Shown one piece after another: positions 46,254-55,250 of a stretch of DNA of 64,000 bases; positions within the stretch are counted from its first letter, which is position 1, and each line of letters opens with the position of its first letter. The stretch comes from Locusta migratoria (taxonomy: Eukaryota; Arthropoda; Insecta; Orthoptera; Acrididae), in contig CM048745.1 of assembly GCA_026315105.1 (NCBI GenBank), positions 543,898,758 through 543,962,757 on the forward strand, written 5' to 3'. The translations under genes were made by a program, and so were the position numbers. The notes beneath the pieces were generated by a model, which searched no databases, was not told the origin of the DNA, and was given only the letters and a program-made list of their open reading frames with translations.

Positions 46254-46794
46254 GTATCACATACCGTGCCGTACACAAATAGTTTCGGGTTAATCCCGTA
46301 GACCAAAAATTTTAAAATTCCTGGAATGCATGACGCTTTTGGCATTTTGCGGGACATTTTCAGTAATCATCCCAATGCGGGACATTGAGTCCCTATGCGG
46401 GACGTCCCGCAGAATCCGGGCGGTTGGCCGCCTTATCTTAAGGCCCGTTGCACAGTTAACACGGATGGTTCGCGTTCCGCGTTCCGCTCGCCGATGGTAG
46501 CCACGTATTCGAATGGGGCGCCACACAGTTGTGCAGATGGTCCGCACGCAGCAGAGCAACGCCACCTAGAGACAAGGCCTTACAACAGGCCGTGCCTACG
46601 TCACACTTAGAGGCCGCGGCCGCCATCTGACTGGCGTGAGGGCGTGCCCCAGCCAACAGCCAGTGAGGTGGCAGCCGCGGCCTCTAAGTGTGACGTAGGC
46701 ACGGCCTGTTGTAAGGCCTTGTCTTCTAGATGGTGTTGGGCAGAGCCATCCGCGTAGCCCTTCCACGCAGAGGACGGTCCGCGTCACTTGAGGA
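46254..46794. repeat. GC-rich region with perfect 50-bp foldback
   Basis: The arms 46571-46620 and 46674-46723 are exact reverse complements (50 of 50), separated by 53 bases. Imperfect pairing extends further out (for example CAACGCCACCTAGA against TCTAGATGGTGTTG). GGCCCGTTGCACAG at 46443 may be an element terminus. The right side is cut by the next SINE. Confidence 0.85.
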
Positions 46795-46975
46795 CCGGCC
46801 GCAGTGACCGAGGGGACTGAGGTGCTCCAGTCACGGTCTGCACGGCCACTACGGTCGGGGGTTCGAATCCCCCCTCGGGCATAGATATTTGTGCCGTCCT
46901 TAGTATTAGCTAGTTTGTAAGTTTAGGGACTGATGACCCCCTAGTTAAGTCCCATAAGCTACACAAACATTTGAA
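46795..46975 (+). repeat. tRNA-derived SINE
   Basis: CCGGCCGCAGTGACCGAGGG head, GGTTCGAATCCCCC B box at 46861, body GACTGATGACCCCCTAGTT, end CACAAACATTTG. Confidence 0.92.
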
Positions 46976-46989
46976 ACATTTTGCGTTAC

Positions 46990-47530
46990 TTAAATCCGCA
47001 CAAACGCATTTGAATTTTCTTGTAAAAATACATTAGCTGATATAGTCACATCTGGCGTGATCACCCTTCCCTGGGCCTGGCCTTTACTGGGTGGTACGTA
47101 CATGCCGTACATGTCTACCCGGGGCGGGAAGTTACGCCTTACCCCGTCACCGGCTACGCAGAGCGTGGGTTGACCTTCAGACACGCACAGGGAGCATAGA
47201 AGAGAGGAAGGAAAGAAAGAGATTAAGGAGGGAGAATCTCAAACGCCGAGGCGGAGATTAAAGGATTAAAGGATGGGTCGAGGTTAGTGAGAATGGAGCA
47301 AGAGGAGAAGGCAAAAGAACAGGAAAGGAAGAAGACCAAGAAAAGAAATCTTAGAGGAAAAGGAAATCTATGACTTACTGAAAAAGCCCGTCTCCGGGCG
47401 AAGGCACAAACCGGGGTAAAGATGGAAGCGGCCTGGGACAGAAGAAAGGCCGCTTCGGATCGGGGCCCCGTGCGCGCTACACACTTACCCACAAAAGAGC
47501 TTTGGGCCCCCTGAGGGGTGCAAATTGACG
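46990..47530. other. GC-rich sequence of unknown origin, possible coding remnant
   Basis: On the + strand, frames around 47270-47500 are rich in Lys, Arg and Glu (EQERKKTKK, then AKAQTGVKMEAAW and RAT-LPTKELWAP), suggesting a decayed coiled-coil protein of a retroelement. The family was not recognised. It borders the truncated end of the CR1-like LINE. Confidence 0.35.
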
Positions 47531-47544
47531 TCAATGATATAGGC

Positions 47545-49060
47545 CTGTAGTTTAGTGGGTTACTCCTACTGCCTTTCTTGAATATAGGTGTGACCTGTGC
47601 AACTTTCCAATCTTATGGTACAGATCCTTCTTTGAGAGAGCGGTTGTATTTGGTTGTTAAGAAAGGGGTTATCACTTCAAATAGAAATCTAATGGGTATA
47701 CAATCCGGACCAGAAGACTTATTTTTGTTAAGTGATTTTAGTTGCTGCACTTCTCCGATGATATCTACTTCTACGTTACTCATCTGTTACGGCATCTGTT
47801 CGTAATTCGAAATCTGGAATATTGGTTTCGTCTTCATTGGTGAATGAGTTTCTAAAAGCTATGTTTAGTAATTCAGCTTTAGTAGCACTGTCATCGGCAG
47901 GATCTCCATTAATATCACGTAGCGAGGGTATTGTTTGTCTTTTGCCCCTAGTATATTTAAGATATCACCAAAAATCTCTTTGGGTTTTCGGTCAAATTTC
48001 GAGAAAGAGTTTCGTTGTGATGAGTATTGTAGGCATCTCGCACTGAAATCCTCGCTAAATTTCGAGCTTCTAAGTACGATCGCCAATCCTGGGGATTTTG
48101 TGTTCGTTTAAATTTAGTATGCATTTTCCTTTGCTTTTGCAACAGCGTCCTGACCTGATACCAAGGGGGATCGCCTCCATATTTTATTAATTAAATTTGG
48201 AATAAAACTGTCAAATGCTGTCGATACCACTTCTTTGAATTTGAGCCACATCTGGTCTACACCTACGTTTAGTGTTAGAAACGAGTGGAAGCTGTCTTTC
48301 AAGAAGCAATGTATTTTATTTCTATCTGCTTTCCTGAAAAAATATACTTTTCGTTTATTTTTGGTAACTTTGGGACTTTCGATATTCAATTTCGCTACGA
48401 CAGCTTTGTGTTGACTAATACCTGTATCCGTTTTGATGCTCATTATAAGCTCAGGATTATTTGTTGCTAAGAGATCAAATGTGTTTTCACATCCATTTAC
48501 AATTTTAGTTGGCTCATGAACTAATTGTTCGAAGTAATTCTCAGGGAATGCGTTGAGTACAATTTCGCACGATGTTTTAAGCGTACCTCCTGATTTGAAA
48601 ATATAATTTCGCCAACAGATCGAGGGTAAATTAAATTCACCACCTACTATTATCGTGTGAGTCGGGTACGTTTTTGTAATTAGACTCTGGTTTTCTTTGA
48701 ACTTTTCTGCTACAGTATCGTCAGAGTTGGGAGACCGGTAAAAGGAGCAGATTATTAAGTTCTTACGATTTTCGGGTACCAGGATTTATTAACTTCAACT
48801 TCGCTACACGAAATACTACTTTCGACGGAGACAAAAACGCCTCCACCTATTTTGTTTAATCTATCCTTTCTGAACACAGACCTTTTGCAAATACTTCCGC
48901 TGAACTTATTTTCGGCTTGAGCCAACTTTCACTGCCTACAATGATGTGTGTTTCGGTGCTTTCTATTAACGCTTGGAATTCTGGTACTTTCCCAACTCAG
49001 CTACGACAATTTACAACTGTTATACCGATAGTTCCCAGATCTACATTTCTCCTGTGATCC
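47545..49060 (-). pseudogene. CR1-like ORF2: endonuclease and RT N-terminus
   Basis: Segments in order on the minus strand: SWLKPKISS (about 48930), GGGVFVSVESSISCSEVEV (48855), ICSFYRSPNSDD (48755), IIVGGEFNLPSICWR (48655; the G-D-F-N motif reads GEFN), a long open stretch 48443-48114 with the S-D-H-like motif as SQHKAVVAKL, and an EIFGDILN region. Then comes the RT start at 47790 (KNKSSGPDCIP). The nicking endonuclease would open the target DNA. Substituted catalytic residues (GEFN for GDFN, SQH for SDH) and several stops make it inactive. Confidence 0.75.
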
Positions 49061-49106
49061 ACCTACACCCTTTGAGATTGCCCATTTTGTTTTTCCCCAA
49101 AGCCCT

Positions 49107-49856
49107 TTATCCTAAAAAACCGCCCAGTCCACGCCACACAGTCCCCGCTACCCGAGTAGCCGCTTCCTGCGTATAGTGGACTCCTGACCTATTCAGCGGA
49201 ACCCGGAAACCCACCACCCGATGGCGCAAGTCAAGGAATCTGCAGCCTACACGCTCGCAGAACCGTCTAAGCCTCTGATTCAGACCCTCCACTCTGCTCT
49301 GTACCAGAGGTCCGCAGTCGGTCCTGTCAACTATGCTGCAGATGGTGAGCTCTGCTTTCATCTTGCAAGCAAGACTGGCAGTCTTTACTTCAGATAGCCG
49401 CTCAAAACCTGAGAGGATCTCTTCAGATCCGAAGCGACACACATCATTGCTACCAACGTGAGCCACCACCTGCAGTTGGCTGCACCCCGTACCCTTCATG
49501 GCATCCGGAAGGACTCGTTCCACATCTGGAATGACTCTACCCGTATGCACACGTTGGCTTTATTCCCCTCCTTGGCATCCATCTCTGAAAGGGGCTCCAT
49601 CACCCGCCTAACGTTGGAGCTCCCAACTACAAGCAAACCCACCCTTTGTGAAAGCCCGGATCTTGCAGGCTGAACAGATAGCGCCTCAAACCTGTTCGCA
49701 AGACGAACCGGGGAGGCCTCACGATCGGTCTTCCGGAATGTCTTGCGCCTCCTGCCACGCACTGGAGCGACCTCCCACGCAACCACGGGTGGGGTGTCTG
49801 CCTCACTGCTAGCAGTGTCAGGGCATGTTGACGGCGCAGGCGGGGACGACGGGAGA
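49107..49856 (-). pseudogene. CR1-like ORF1 with SGNH/GDSL-type hydrolase
   Basis: The frame 49856-49530 gives a Pro/Ser/Arg-rich part (PVRGRRRKTF), LANRFEAL and LLVVGSSNVRRV, which is block I of the hydrolase with Ser in G-S-S-N. After a frameshift near 49530 the 147-codon frame gives LQVVAHVGSNDVCRFGSEEI (the h-V-G-S/T-N-D block), GPLVQSRVEGLNQRLRRFCE, and GVHYTQEAA (D-x-x-H-like block with D replaced). The esterase domain is known in CR1/L2-clade ORF1 proteins, where it is thought to aid RNP or membrane functions. The catalytic D-x-V-H motif reads S-G-V-H, so activity is doubtful even apart from the frameshift. Confidence 0.8.
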
Positions 49857-49857
49857 C

Positions 49858-50521
49858 CGTGGCGATTTACTGTACCACTGAGTTTGAACTGTGCCTCATC
49901 AGACCACACAATCATCTCTAAAAACTCTTTATCGTTGCACACCATGTTAGTAAACCGCTCGCAGTACTCCATTCTACGATCTGGGTTGTCCTCGTTCATT
50001 GGGTGAAGCAAACTTCCACTTTGTTGTCTTCAAAAGTAGCCGAACACTTGAGCGACTCACTCCAGTTTCACGGGTACACTGTCTCACAGACTTGTATGGT
50101 GACACACACGACGGGTGTTAGCTGGACATGTTACTGTTACAGGTCGTCCAGATCGTTGTTTGTGTACGTCTTTAACACAGACTTCAGCTTCAAATTTGTA
50201 TCAAATGCGACGAATCGTTCAACGTGTCGGTTGCTCTGTTTGGTACTCATTTCGCCATTGCCGTTGAACCTCAGTAATGGTTTCGTACTTAAAATACCAC
50301 TTAAAACCTGACTTACTTTCATCGAATGTAAGCCTTGCACCAGTCATGTTTCCTCTCGTAAGTAGGTGCAGCTAAGAACAAAACACTAACTATCCGGCGA
50401 CTGTCATCTGACAAAACAACGCTTGTGTGGCGATTGCCGAAACTAGAAAGTATTATAATACCAAAGATGAGACAACTCCGTCAGTTAGTCTGCACAATGG
50501 AAACTTTTCTTGACCCCTCTG
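49858..50521 (-). mobile_element. Mariner fragment, same family as 34760-36700
   Basis: The right end GACCCCTCTG is followed by TA (50520-50521), like the terminus at 36700. Minus-strand coding starts at 50348 (MTGARLTFDESKSGFKWYF) and runs through the helix-turn-helix region to MIVWSDEAQFKLSGTVNRH at 49860, where it is cut inside the catalytic domain and joined to the CR1-like LINE. It lacks the second and third catalytic residues. Confidence 0.85.
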
Positions 50522-50536
50522 TATACTAAAACACAT

Positions 50537-50630
50537 ACTACGTTCACCGAAACGACAGACGTAAATGTAAACACAGTGACGCGCGTAACCAGGGGTGGAC
50601 AAAACAGGCATCCGTTTCAGGTGTAAGATG
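50537..50630 (-). repeat. Fragment of the 51734-52096 palindromic repeat family
   Basis: CGTTCACCGAAACGACAGAC, then AACCAGGGGTGGACAAAACA and CATCCGTTTCAGGTGTAAG match the arms of the palindrome 1.1 kb downstream. Confidence 0.75.
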
Positions 50631-50711
50631 TGTGTGTTGTTATATAGCAGTGATAACAGATGTTGACTGTCTACATCGTAAGACTAGTTGTTGAATCATG
50701 ACATAAGTATT

Positions 50712-51137
50712 AGTCAACACAGTTTCAGCCGACCTGTTGCATAAAATAGTTTACATTTATAAACCTTTACCCAGGTTTCGGCAAAATTAATTTTGCCTTC
50801 TTCAGAAGGATACAATAAAGCTCACATTAAAAAAAGTTGTTAAAAATGTGGCTGACTCCATGTCAATAGATTAAAATTTTAAAATTTAAAAACAAAGTCA
50901 CGCAGTGCTCACTTGACTTCTGTGTGGACATGCTCCAAAATTTTATAATGTGACTTTGTTTTTAAATTTTAAAATTTTAATCTATTGACATGGAGTCAGT
51001 CACATTTTAACAACTTTTTTAATGTGAGCTTTATTGTATCCTTCTGAAGAAGGCAAAATTAATTTCGCCGAAACCAGGGTAAAGGTTTATAGATGTAAAC
51101 TATTTTATGCAACTGGTCGGCTGAAACTGTGTTGACT
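50712..51137. repeat. 190-bp inverted repeat with hammerhead-like cores
   Basis: The arms 50712-50901 and 50950-51137 are near-perfect reverse complements around a 48-base spacer. Each arm carries the core CTGAAGA / stem II / GAAA (on + 51044-51073; on minus 50805-50776). Stem II is the self-complementary GGC-AAAATTAATTTT-GCC type. The arrangement resembles PLE terminal repeats in inverted orientation. Confidence 0.85.
51044..51073 (+). ncRNA. Hammerhead-like core
   Basis: CTGAAGA (51044-51050), stem II with GGC (51052-51054) and GCC (51067-51069) plus inner A/T pairs, then GAAA (51070-51073). A short closed stem III (ACC...GGT) is possible to 51083. Stem I is not evident. Confidence 0.45.
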
Positions 51138-51688
51138 CTTGGATTGTTGTCCCACCGTTGCTGAATTGCAGCCATGTTTAAAATTTTGTAAGTATTAGTG
51201 TTTACGATAACATTCAGCATTCATAGTCTATGTGTATCTTTTTCTCTCTCAGTGGTATCACGTAAGAGTAACCTCATTATGTGATTCTTCAATTTGTGTC
51301 CTCCCAAGAAGTATTCATAGAAGAAGTAATAAAGTTGTTTAGAGAAGCACATGGTTCCTAGTGTGTATAAAACGAAGCTGTTGTGTCCAGAACAGTCAGT
51401 CACTGATATTGTTATGAAAACAGTCAATAGAAAGTCACGCACGCTTTGAAGCCTCCAAAGAGAGAGAGAAAAAAAATTACGACCATGCTTTCAGAACGTC
51501 TGATGACTTTCACTGAAATGCGATACGAAGAAAAGTTTTTGGCAAGAAATTTCCATCACTTCACAAAGTGGTTGTTGTGATAAGCGAAGCTGTACATTCG
51601 GGAAATTTTTCGGAGAGAATCGTTTTTTATAAAGTGTTAAAACAAATAAATTTTAAATATCTGGCTTCTAATAGCACTGCTACGTATA
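51138..51688. other. Anonymous DNA
   Basis: No recognisable gene. Confidence 0.5.
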
Positions 51689-52096
51689 CAGGGTGTTTCA
51701 CTAAGTGTGTTTGCCTCTGAAATTTATAAAATAAATTATTATACTTCGTTCACCGAAACGAGACACGTACTGTAAAAACACTCAGGCGCATAACCAGGGG
51801 TGGACAAAACAGGGTCGCTCGCTCAATTTCGCTGCATCCGTTTCAAGTGTAAGGTGGTTGAGTGTTTTGATATACAGGGTGTTTCATTAAGCGTGTTTGC
51901 CTCTGTAACTTATAAAATAATAGGTGACGGGAAATTTTAATGCGGTAGATCAACACAGGAAATGTTACTCAACCACCTTACACTTGAAGCGGATGCAGCG
52001 AAATTGAGCGAGCGACCCTGTTTTGTCCACCCCTGGTTATGCGCCTGAGTGTTTTTACAGTACATGTCTCGTTTCGGTGAACGAAGTATAATAATT
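51689..52096. repeat. Palindromic mobile repeat with CAGGGTGTTTCA ends
   Basis: The arms 51734-51863 and 51967-52096 (130 bp each) are near-perfect reverse complements. CAGGGTGTTTCA occurs at 51689 and again as a direct repeat at 51875, inside the spacer, each preceded by TA and followed by similar sequence (TAAG-GTGTTTGCCTCTG). This suggests a mariner-like MITE inserted into or next to a related copy. Confidence 0.8.
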
Positions 52097-52221
52097 CATG
52101 TCAACCGTGGTCACTTCAGGCTAAGCCGTCATATCTTGTAATTGATGCAAAGAACCTTATAGCATATTAGTAGCAGACGTGGTGTGAGATGTGCATCTTC
52201 ATGTTTTCACGGCGCAGTGAC

Positions 52222-52265
52222 TGCACGTACCGTTGGCACTACGTACGATGCCAACGGTACGTGCA
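52222..52265. repeat. 17-bp perfect hairpin at PLE 5' junction
   Basis: TGCACGTACCGTTGGCA (52222-52238) and its exact reverse complement (52249-52265) surround a 10-base loop. The PLE coding sequence continues from the right arm. Confidence 0.9.
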
Positions 52266-52734
52266 AATAATACAGAAGATGATGCAGAAAGTTTTATATC
52301 CATGGTTTTTCTGCCATATGTTGGGAGCCTGTCGTCGAAAATCGGACGGATCATGAACAAACACGATGTTAAAGTTATTTTTCGGCCCCCACCAAAGACA
52401 GCAGCACTTTTGGGTTCTATCAAAGATGATTTGGAGCTCCGTAAGGCCGGGGTTTACAAGATCCCATGTGAATGTGGCCTTTCGTACATAGGACAGACGA
52501 CACTTATAGTCCAGGAAAGATGCACTGAACACCAGAGTTATACCCATCTCTTACAACCAGTATTGATACTGGACACTCCATGATGTACGAAAACGTCAAA
52601 ATTTTAGCCTCCACTTCATCTTTCTGGGACTCAGTGTTGAAAGAAGCAATAGAAATTCGCTTGGGGACGAATTTAATTAACAGAGACAGCGGCTTTAGTT
52701 TCGAGATAAATCATGGAATCCGGCACTTTCTTTA
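52249..52734 (+). pseudogene. PLE GIY-YIG endonuclease domain, one frameshift
   Basis: Encodes the part after the RT: FLPYVGSLSSKIGRIMNKH, VIFRPPPKTAALL, then the nuclease AGVYKIPCECGLSYIGQTT (the G-V-Y ... Y-I-G motif, with the Cys pair typical of PLEs) and ERCTEH, whose Arg/His-containing helix follows. After a frameshift near 52560 the C-terminal tail continues (ILASTSSFWDSVLKEAIEIR, NLINRDSGFSF). In the family this nuclease nicks the target for reverse transcription. The upstream RT domain is missing. Confidence 0.85.
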
Positions 52735-52956
52735 ATAAATTTACCAAGATGCCACCACAGCACAGATCATAACACATCTATTTCTCCGCAGTAATCGACC
52801 ATGCAGCCACAGACATAATTTACACACACGTGTACTTCCTTGCGAGCAGAGTAACGTCTTTGGCGCCTTGTTGTATCTGTGGCCGCATGCGCAGTAGCGC
52901 AGCCCGCGCGTTTATAAGTACGAAGCGCGTGCTGGGGCGTCAGTCTTCGACTCTCT

Positions 52957-52987
52957 CTGAAGATGGCTGAACGGTTCTCAGCCGAAA
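52957..52987 (+). ncRNA. Hammerhead-like core in PLE 3' end
   Basis: CTGAAGA (52957-52963), a 6-bp stem II (GGCTGA 52965-52970 with TCAGCC 52978-52983, loop ACGGTTC), GAAA (52984-52987). A hairpin AGTC-TTC-GACT lies just upstream (52941-52951), with its counterpart at 2940. Stem III could not be assigned. Confidence 0.5.
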
Positions 52988-53099
52988 TATTAGAAGAAGT
53001 AAACTTTATGCTACTGCACGCCCGAAACTTCTTTGAACAGTAGTGTGAGATGTTTATGGCTTTCAAATGAGAATCACTATTATAAATACTTAACCACCC

Positions 53100-53400
53100 C
53101 GTCAGTTGATCAAGTTGTTGGCGAGTGACGAGTCCAGAATGTGTGAGCATAGTTGGTGCGTGCAGAGTGGCCTGTACTGCGTGCAGAGCGGGTCGGCGTT
53201 ATAAGCGCGCCGCTTTGATACCAGAGACCGCCCGTAATGGCCGGCTATTGAGTTACAAGCCGCACCGCTGCCACTGCAGAGGCGGCCGCCGCTTCTTCTG
53301 ACCGCCTTCCGCAGCCGCCACTTGCCGGGGGACGGCCGGCGCGCGCTCGGCGTTGTTGATGCTTCAGTTCCCCTTTGTGTCCTTTGCACACACTTACAGG
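53100..53400. other. CpG-rich block between two PLEs
   Basis: A GC- and CpG-rich 230-bp core (about 53150-53380) without a recognised domain. It could be a piece of an LTR or promoter from another element. Confidence 0.4.
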
Positions 53401-53693
53401 GAATCGTAGTCTAAGAGCATAAAATGCATGACAGAGGTGGGAGTAGACCGCTGGACATCCAGAATGCAACATAAAGATGTGACGTTTCATAGGAAATATG
53501 AAATATCCTGAGTTTAAAAAAAACCTCACGATAAAACAGTCAATACTAAGATTCTTTTTTGAATCGAGCATATTGTAAATTTTATAAACCTAACAGTTTG
53601 TAACGTGTAGGCTTTCACGGCCGGCGTCTTCAGTAATTAAAACTTCCGGGCTGAGAGGCCGTGGTCGAACAGTAGAAATTTATTCCCCTGACG

Positions 53694-53724
53694 TTTCGTT
53701 TCCGGCTGCGGGCAACATCTTCTG
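53694..53724 (-). ncRNA. Degenerate hammerhead-like core of PLE
   Basis: On the minus strand: CAGAAGA (53724-53718), a stem-loop GTTGCC..GGAAAC with one mismatch, then GAAA (53697-53694). The core differs from consensus at the second base, so it is probably inactive. Confidence 0.4.
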
Positions 53725-53968
53725 AGGTGAGTCGACGACTGGCTGCTGGGCCGTGGAGATCCTGTATATATAGAGGGCATAGAGGGCGCCACCACTCGTC
53801 ACGTGATGTCAACAGTAAAACTATCTCTGGCTGGCGTCATTACTCTCGATCGAAGGTAATCGATTGTCACATCTTTGGTACAAAGCAGACCGCCATATCT
53901 TGTCTAACTTCAAGCCTTCTTCCTTCCTGTTAAAATTATTGTGGTGTTTAAAAATCTCTATAGCCTCT

Positions 53969-55096
53969 CTATTCATACGTGCATAATAATGCGATGTCAG
54001 CTAGCACGTTTGTCTCACTAAATTTTATTTTGTGGTCCCCGATTTCAAAAACATGTTCCGCTACGGCAGATTTGTCCGTGTGTCCCAGTCGACAGTTCCT
54101 TTTGTGTTCAGTTAGGCGAGTATTGATACTTCTTTTTGTTGTTCCAATATAAACCTTCCCACAAATACATGGGATCATATATACACCTGGAGTAGCCAAA
54201 GGGTGTCGCGCATCTTTCGTTGATCGTAAGCATTCACTGATCTTTTTGGTGGGTTTGAATATTGTTTCCACTCTAAACTTGGCCAGTACTTTCCCAATGC
54301 GGTCCGCGATATTGTGGATGAATGGGAGAAACACTTTCCCCGCTAAAGGTTGTTGTTGGACGTTAGCAGAGATTTGTCTTCTGGGCTGGAGTGCTCGATC
54401 TATCTCCTTAGAACTGTATCCGTTTTTCTGAAATGCGGTTCGTAAATGATCGAGTTCCTCTTGCAAATAAGCTGGCTCACAGATTTTATTAGCCCTGTCC
54501 ACTAATGTTTTAATAACACCTCTCTTCTGCCTGGGATGATGATTCGAATCTTTGTGAAGATACCGATCGGTGTGCGTATCTTTTCTATATACTTTATGAC
54601 CCAGAGTTCCATCTGCACGTTTAATCACCGTAACATCCAAAAAATTTATCTGTCCATCAATCTCCGTCTCCATGGTAAATTGTATTTTCGCGTTGATACT
54701 ATTCAAATGCTTTAAGAAACAGTTCAGTTCCTCTTCCCCGTGATTCCAGATCACAAATGTATCATCCACATACCGATACCACTTCAAAGGGCTCTTTCTG
54801 GCCGACTGCAGTCCCTGTTGCTCAAAAATTTCCATAAAAATATTCGCAACCGCTGGACTTAGAGGGCTACCCATTGCCACTCCATCGATTTGTTCATAGA
54901 ATTCATTATCATATTGAAAATAAGTCGTGGATAGGCAGTGTCGAAACAGATCTACAATATCAGTGGGAAACAAGTCAGATATGTAAGCAAGAGCTTCGTT
55001 GACAGGAACCATGGTGAACAGGGAAATCACATCAAAGCTGACAAGAATATCACCAGGTCTGACAGTAATCTCCTTCAGTTTTTCGATAAAGTGCAT
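53969..55096 (-). pseudogene. PLE polyprotein fragment: RT + GIY-YIG endonuclease (375 aa)
   Basis: A single uninterrupted frame. Motif A: GDILVSFDVISLFTMVPV (residues 16-33). Motif B: IDGVAMGSPLSPAVANIFME (about 71-90). Motif C: KWYRYVDDTFVIW (about 104-116) with the catalytic Asp pair. Then INFLDVTVIK, NGYSSKEIDRALQPRR, and a GIY-YIG nuclease TPGVYMIPCICGKVYIGTT (about 305-323) with TRLTEHKRN. PLEs use the RT and nuclease for target-primed insertion. The ATG at 55096 is internal to the ancestral protein: an in-frame stop lies just upstream, at the hairpin junction. The C-terminus stops at 53969, and sequence resembling the usual tail continues in another frame. Confidence 0.92.
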
Positions 55097-55099
55097 AGA

Positions 55100-55171
55100 T
55101 TCCGTGGATTCCGTCTCTTAGTTGGAAAACACTAGTTGGTTTCCAACTAAGAGACGAAATCCACGAATCCA
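55100..55171. repeat. Hairpin at 5' junction of PLE
   Basis: The arms 55100-55130 and 55142-55171 are reverse complements, with one mismatch and a one-base indel, around an 11-base loop. The left arm is the first part of the PLE. The right arm repeats it in inverse orientation. Confidence 0.88.
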
Positions 55172-55250
55172 GTTTTAGTATCCCTACTTTTGGATATCAT
55201 GCTCCGATGTAGGGATCTGAAGATGGCATGGTGGAATGCCGAAACTGGTT
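55171..55250 (+). ncRNA. Hammerhead ribozyme-like fold (three stems)
   Basis: CCAGT (55171-55175) pairs with ACTGG (55246-55250) as stem III. ATCCCTAC (55182-55189) pairs with GTAGGGAT (55211-55218) as stem I. CTGAAGA occupies 55219-55225. GGCAT (55227-55231) pairs with ATGCC (55238-55242) as stem II. GAAA occupies 55243-55246. All elements of a stem-III-open hammerhead are present and in order. About six unpaired bases lie between stem III and stem I where the cleavage base should directly precede stem I, so activity is uncertain. It is followed by the A/T-rich sequence typical of a PLE terminal repeat. Confidence 0.6.

Larger units (their letters stand above)
47540..49857 (-). mobile_element. 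CR1-like LINE fragment (ORF1 esterase, ORF2 endonuclease, RT start)
   Basis: Minus strand, 5' to 3': ORF1 with an SGNH-type esterase domain (49850-49107), ORF2 endonuclease (about 49050-48110), then the first RT motifs (47830-47545: NKSSGPDCIP, VAQVTPIFKKG, NPLNYRP). The rest of RT is missing, an unusual 3' truncation that implies a later deletion. The 5' end abuts the mariner fragment at 49858. Confidence 0.8.
52249..53042 (+). mobile_element. 5'-truncated Penelope-like element with 3' end
   Basis: Starts in the region before the GIY-YIG domain and includes the 3' noncoding region, which ends around the hammerhead-like motif (52957-52987). It is a different subfamily from the PLE at 53600-55113, judging by the protein. 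No target duplication was found. Confidence 0.85.
53600..55120 (-). mobile_element. Penelope-like element, 5'-truncated, with intact RT core and GIY-YIG frame
   Basis: On the minus strand the element runs from about 55120 (junction hairpin) to about 53600. Its 3' noncoding end includes GGCCGTGAAAGCCTACAC and a hammerhead-like segment (53724-53694) that has CAGAAGA in place of CTGAAGA. The terminal sequence is shared with the remnant at 2607-3065. RT motifs before motif A are missing. Confidence 0.92.
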
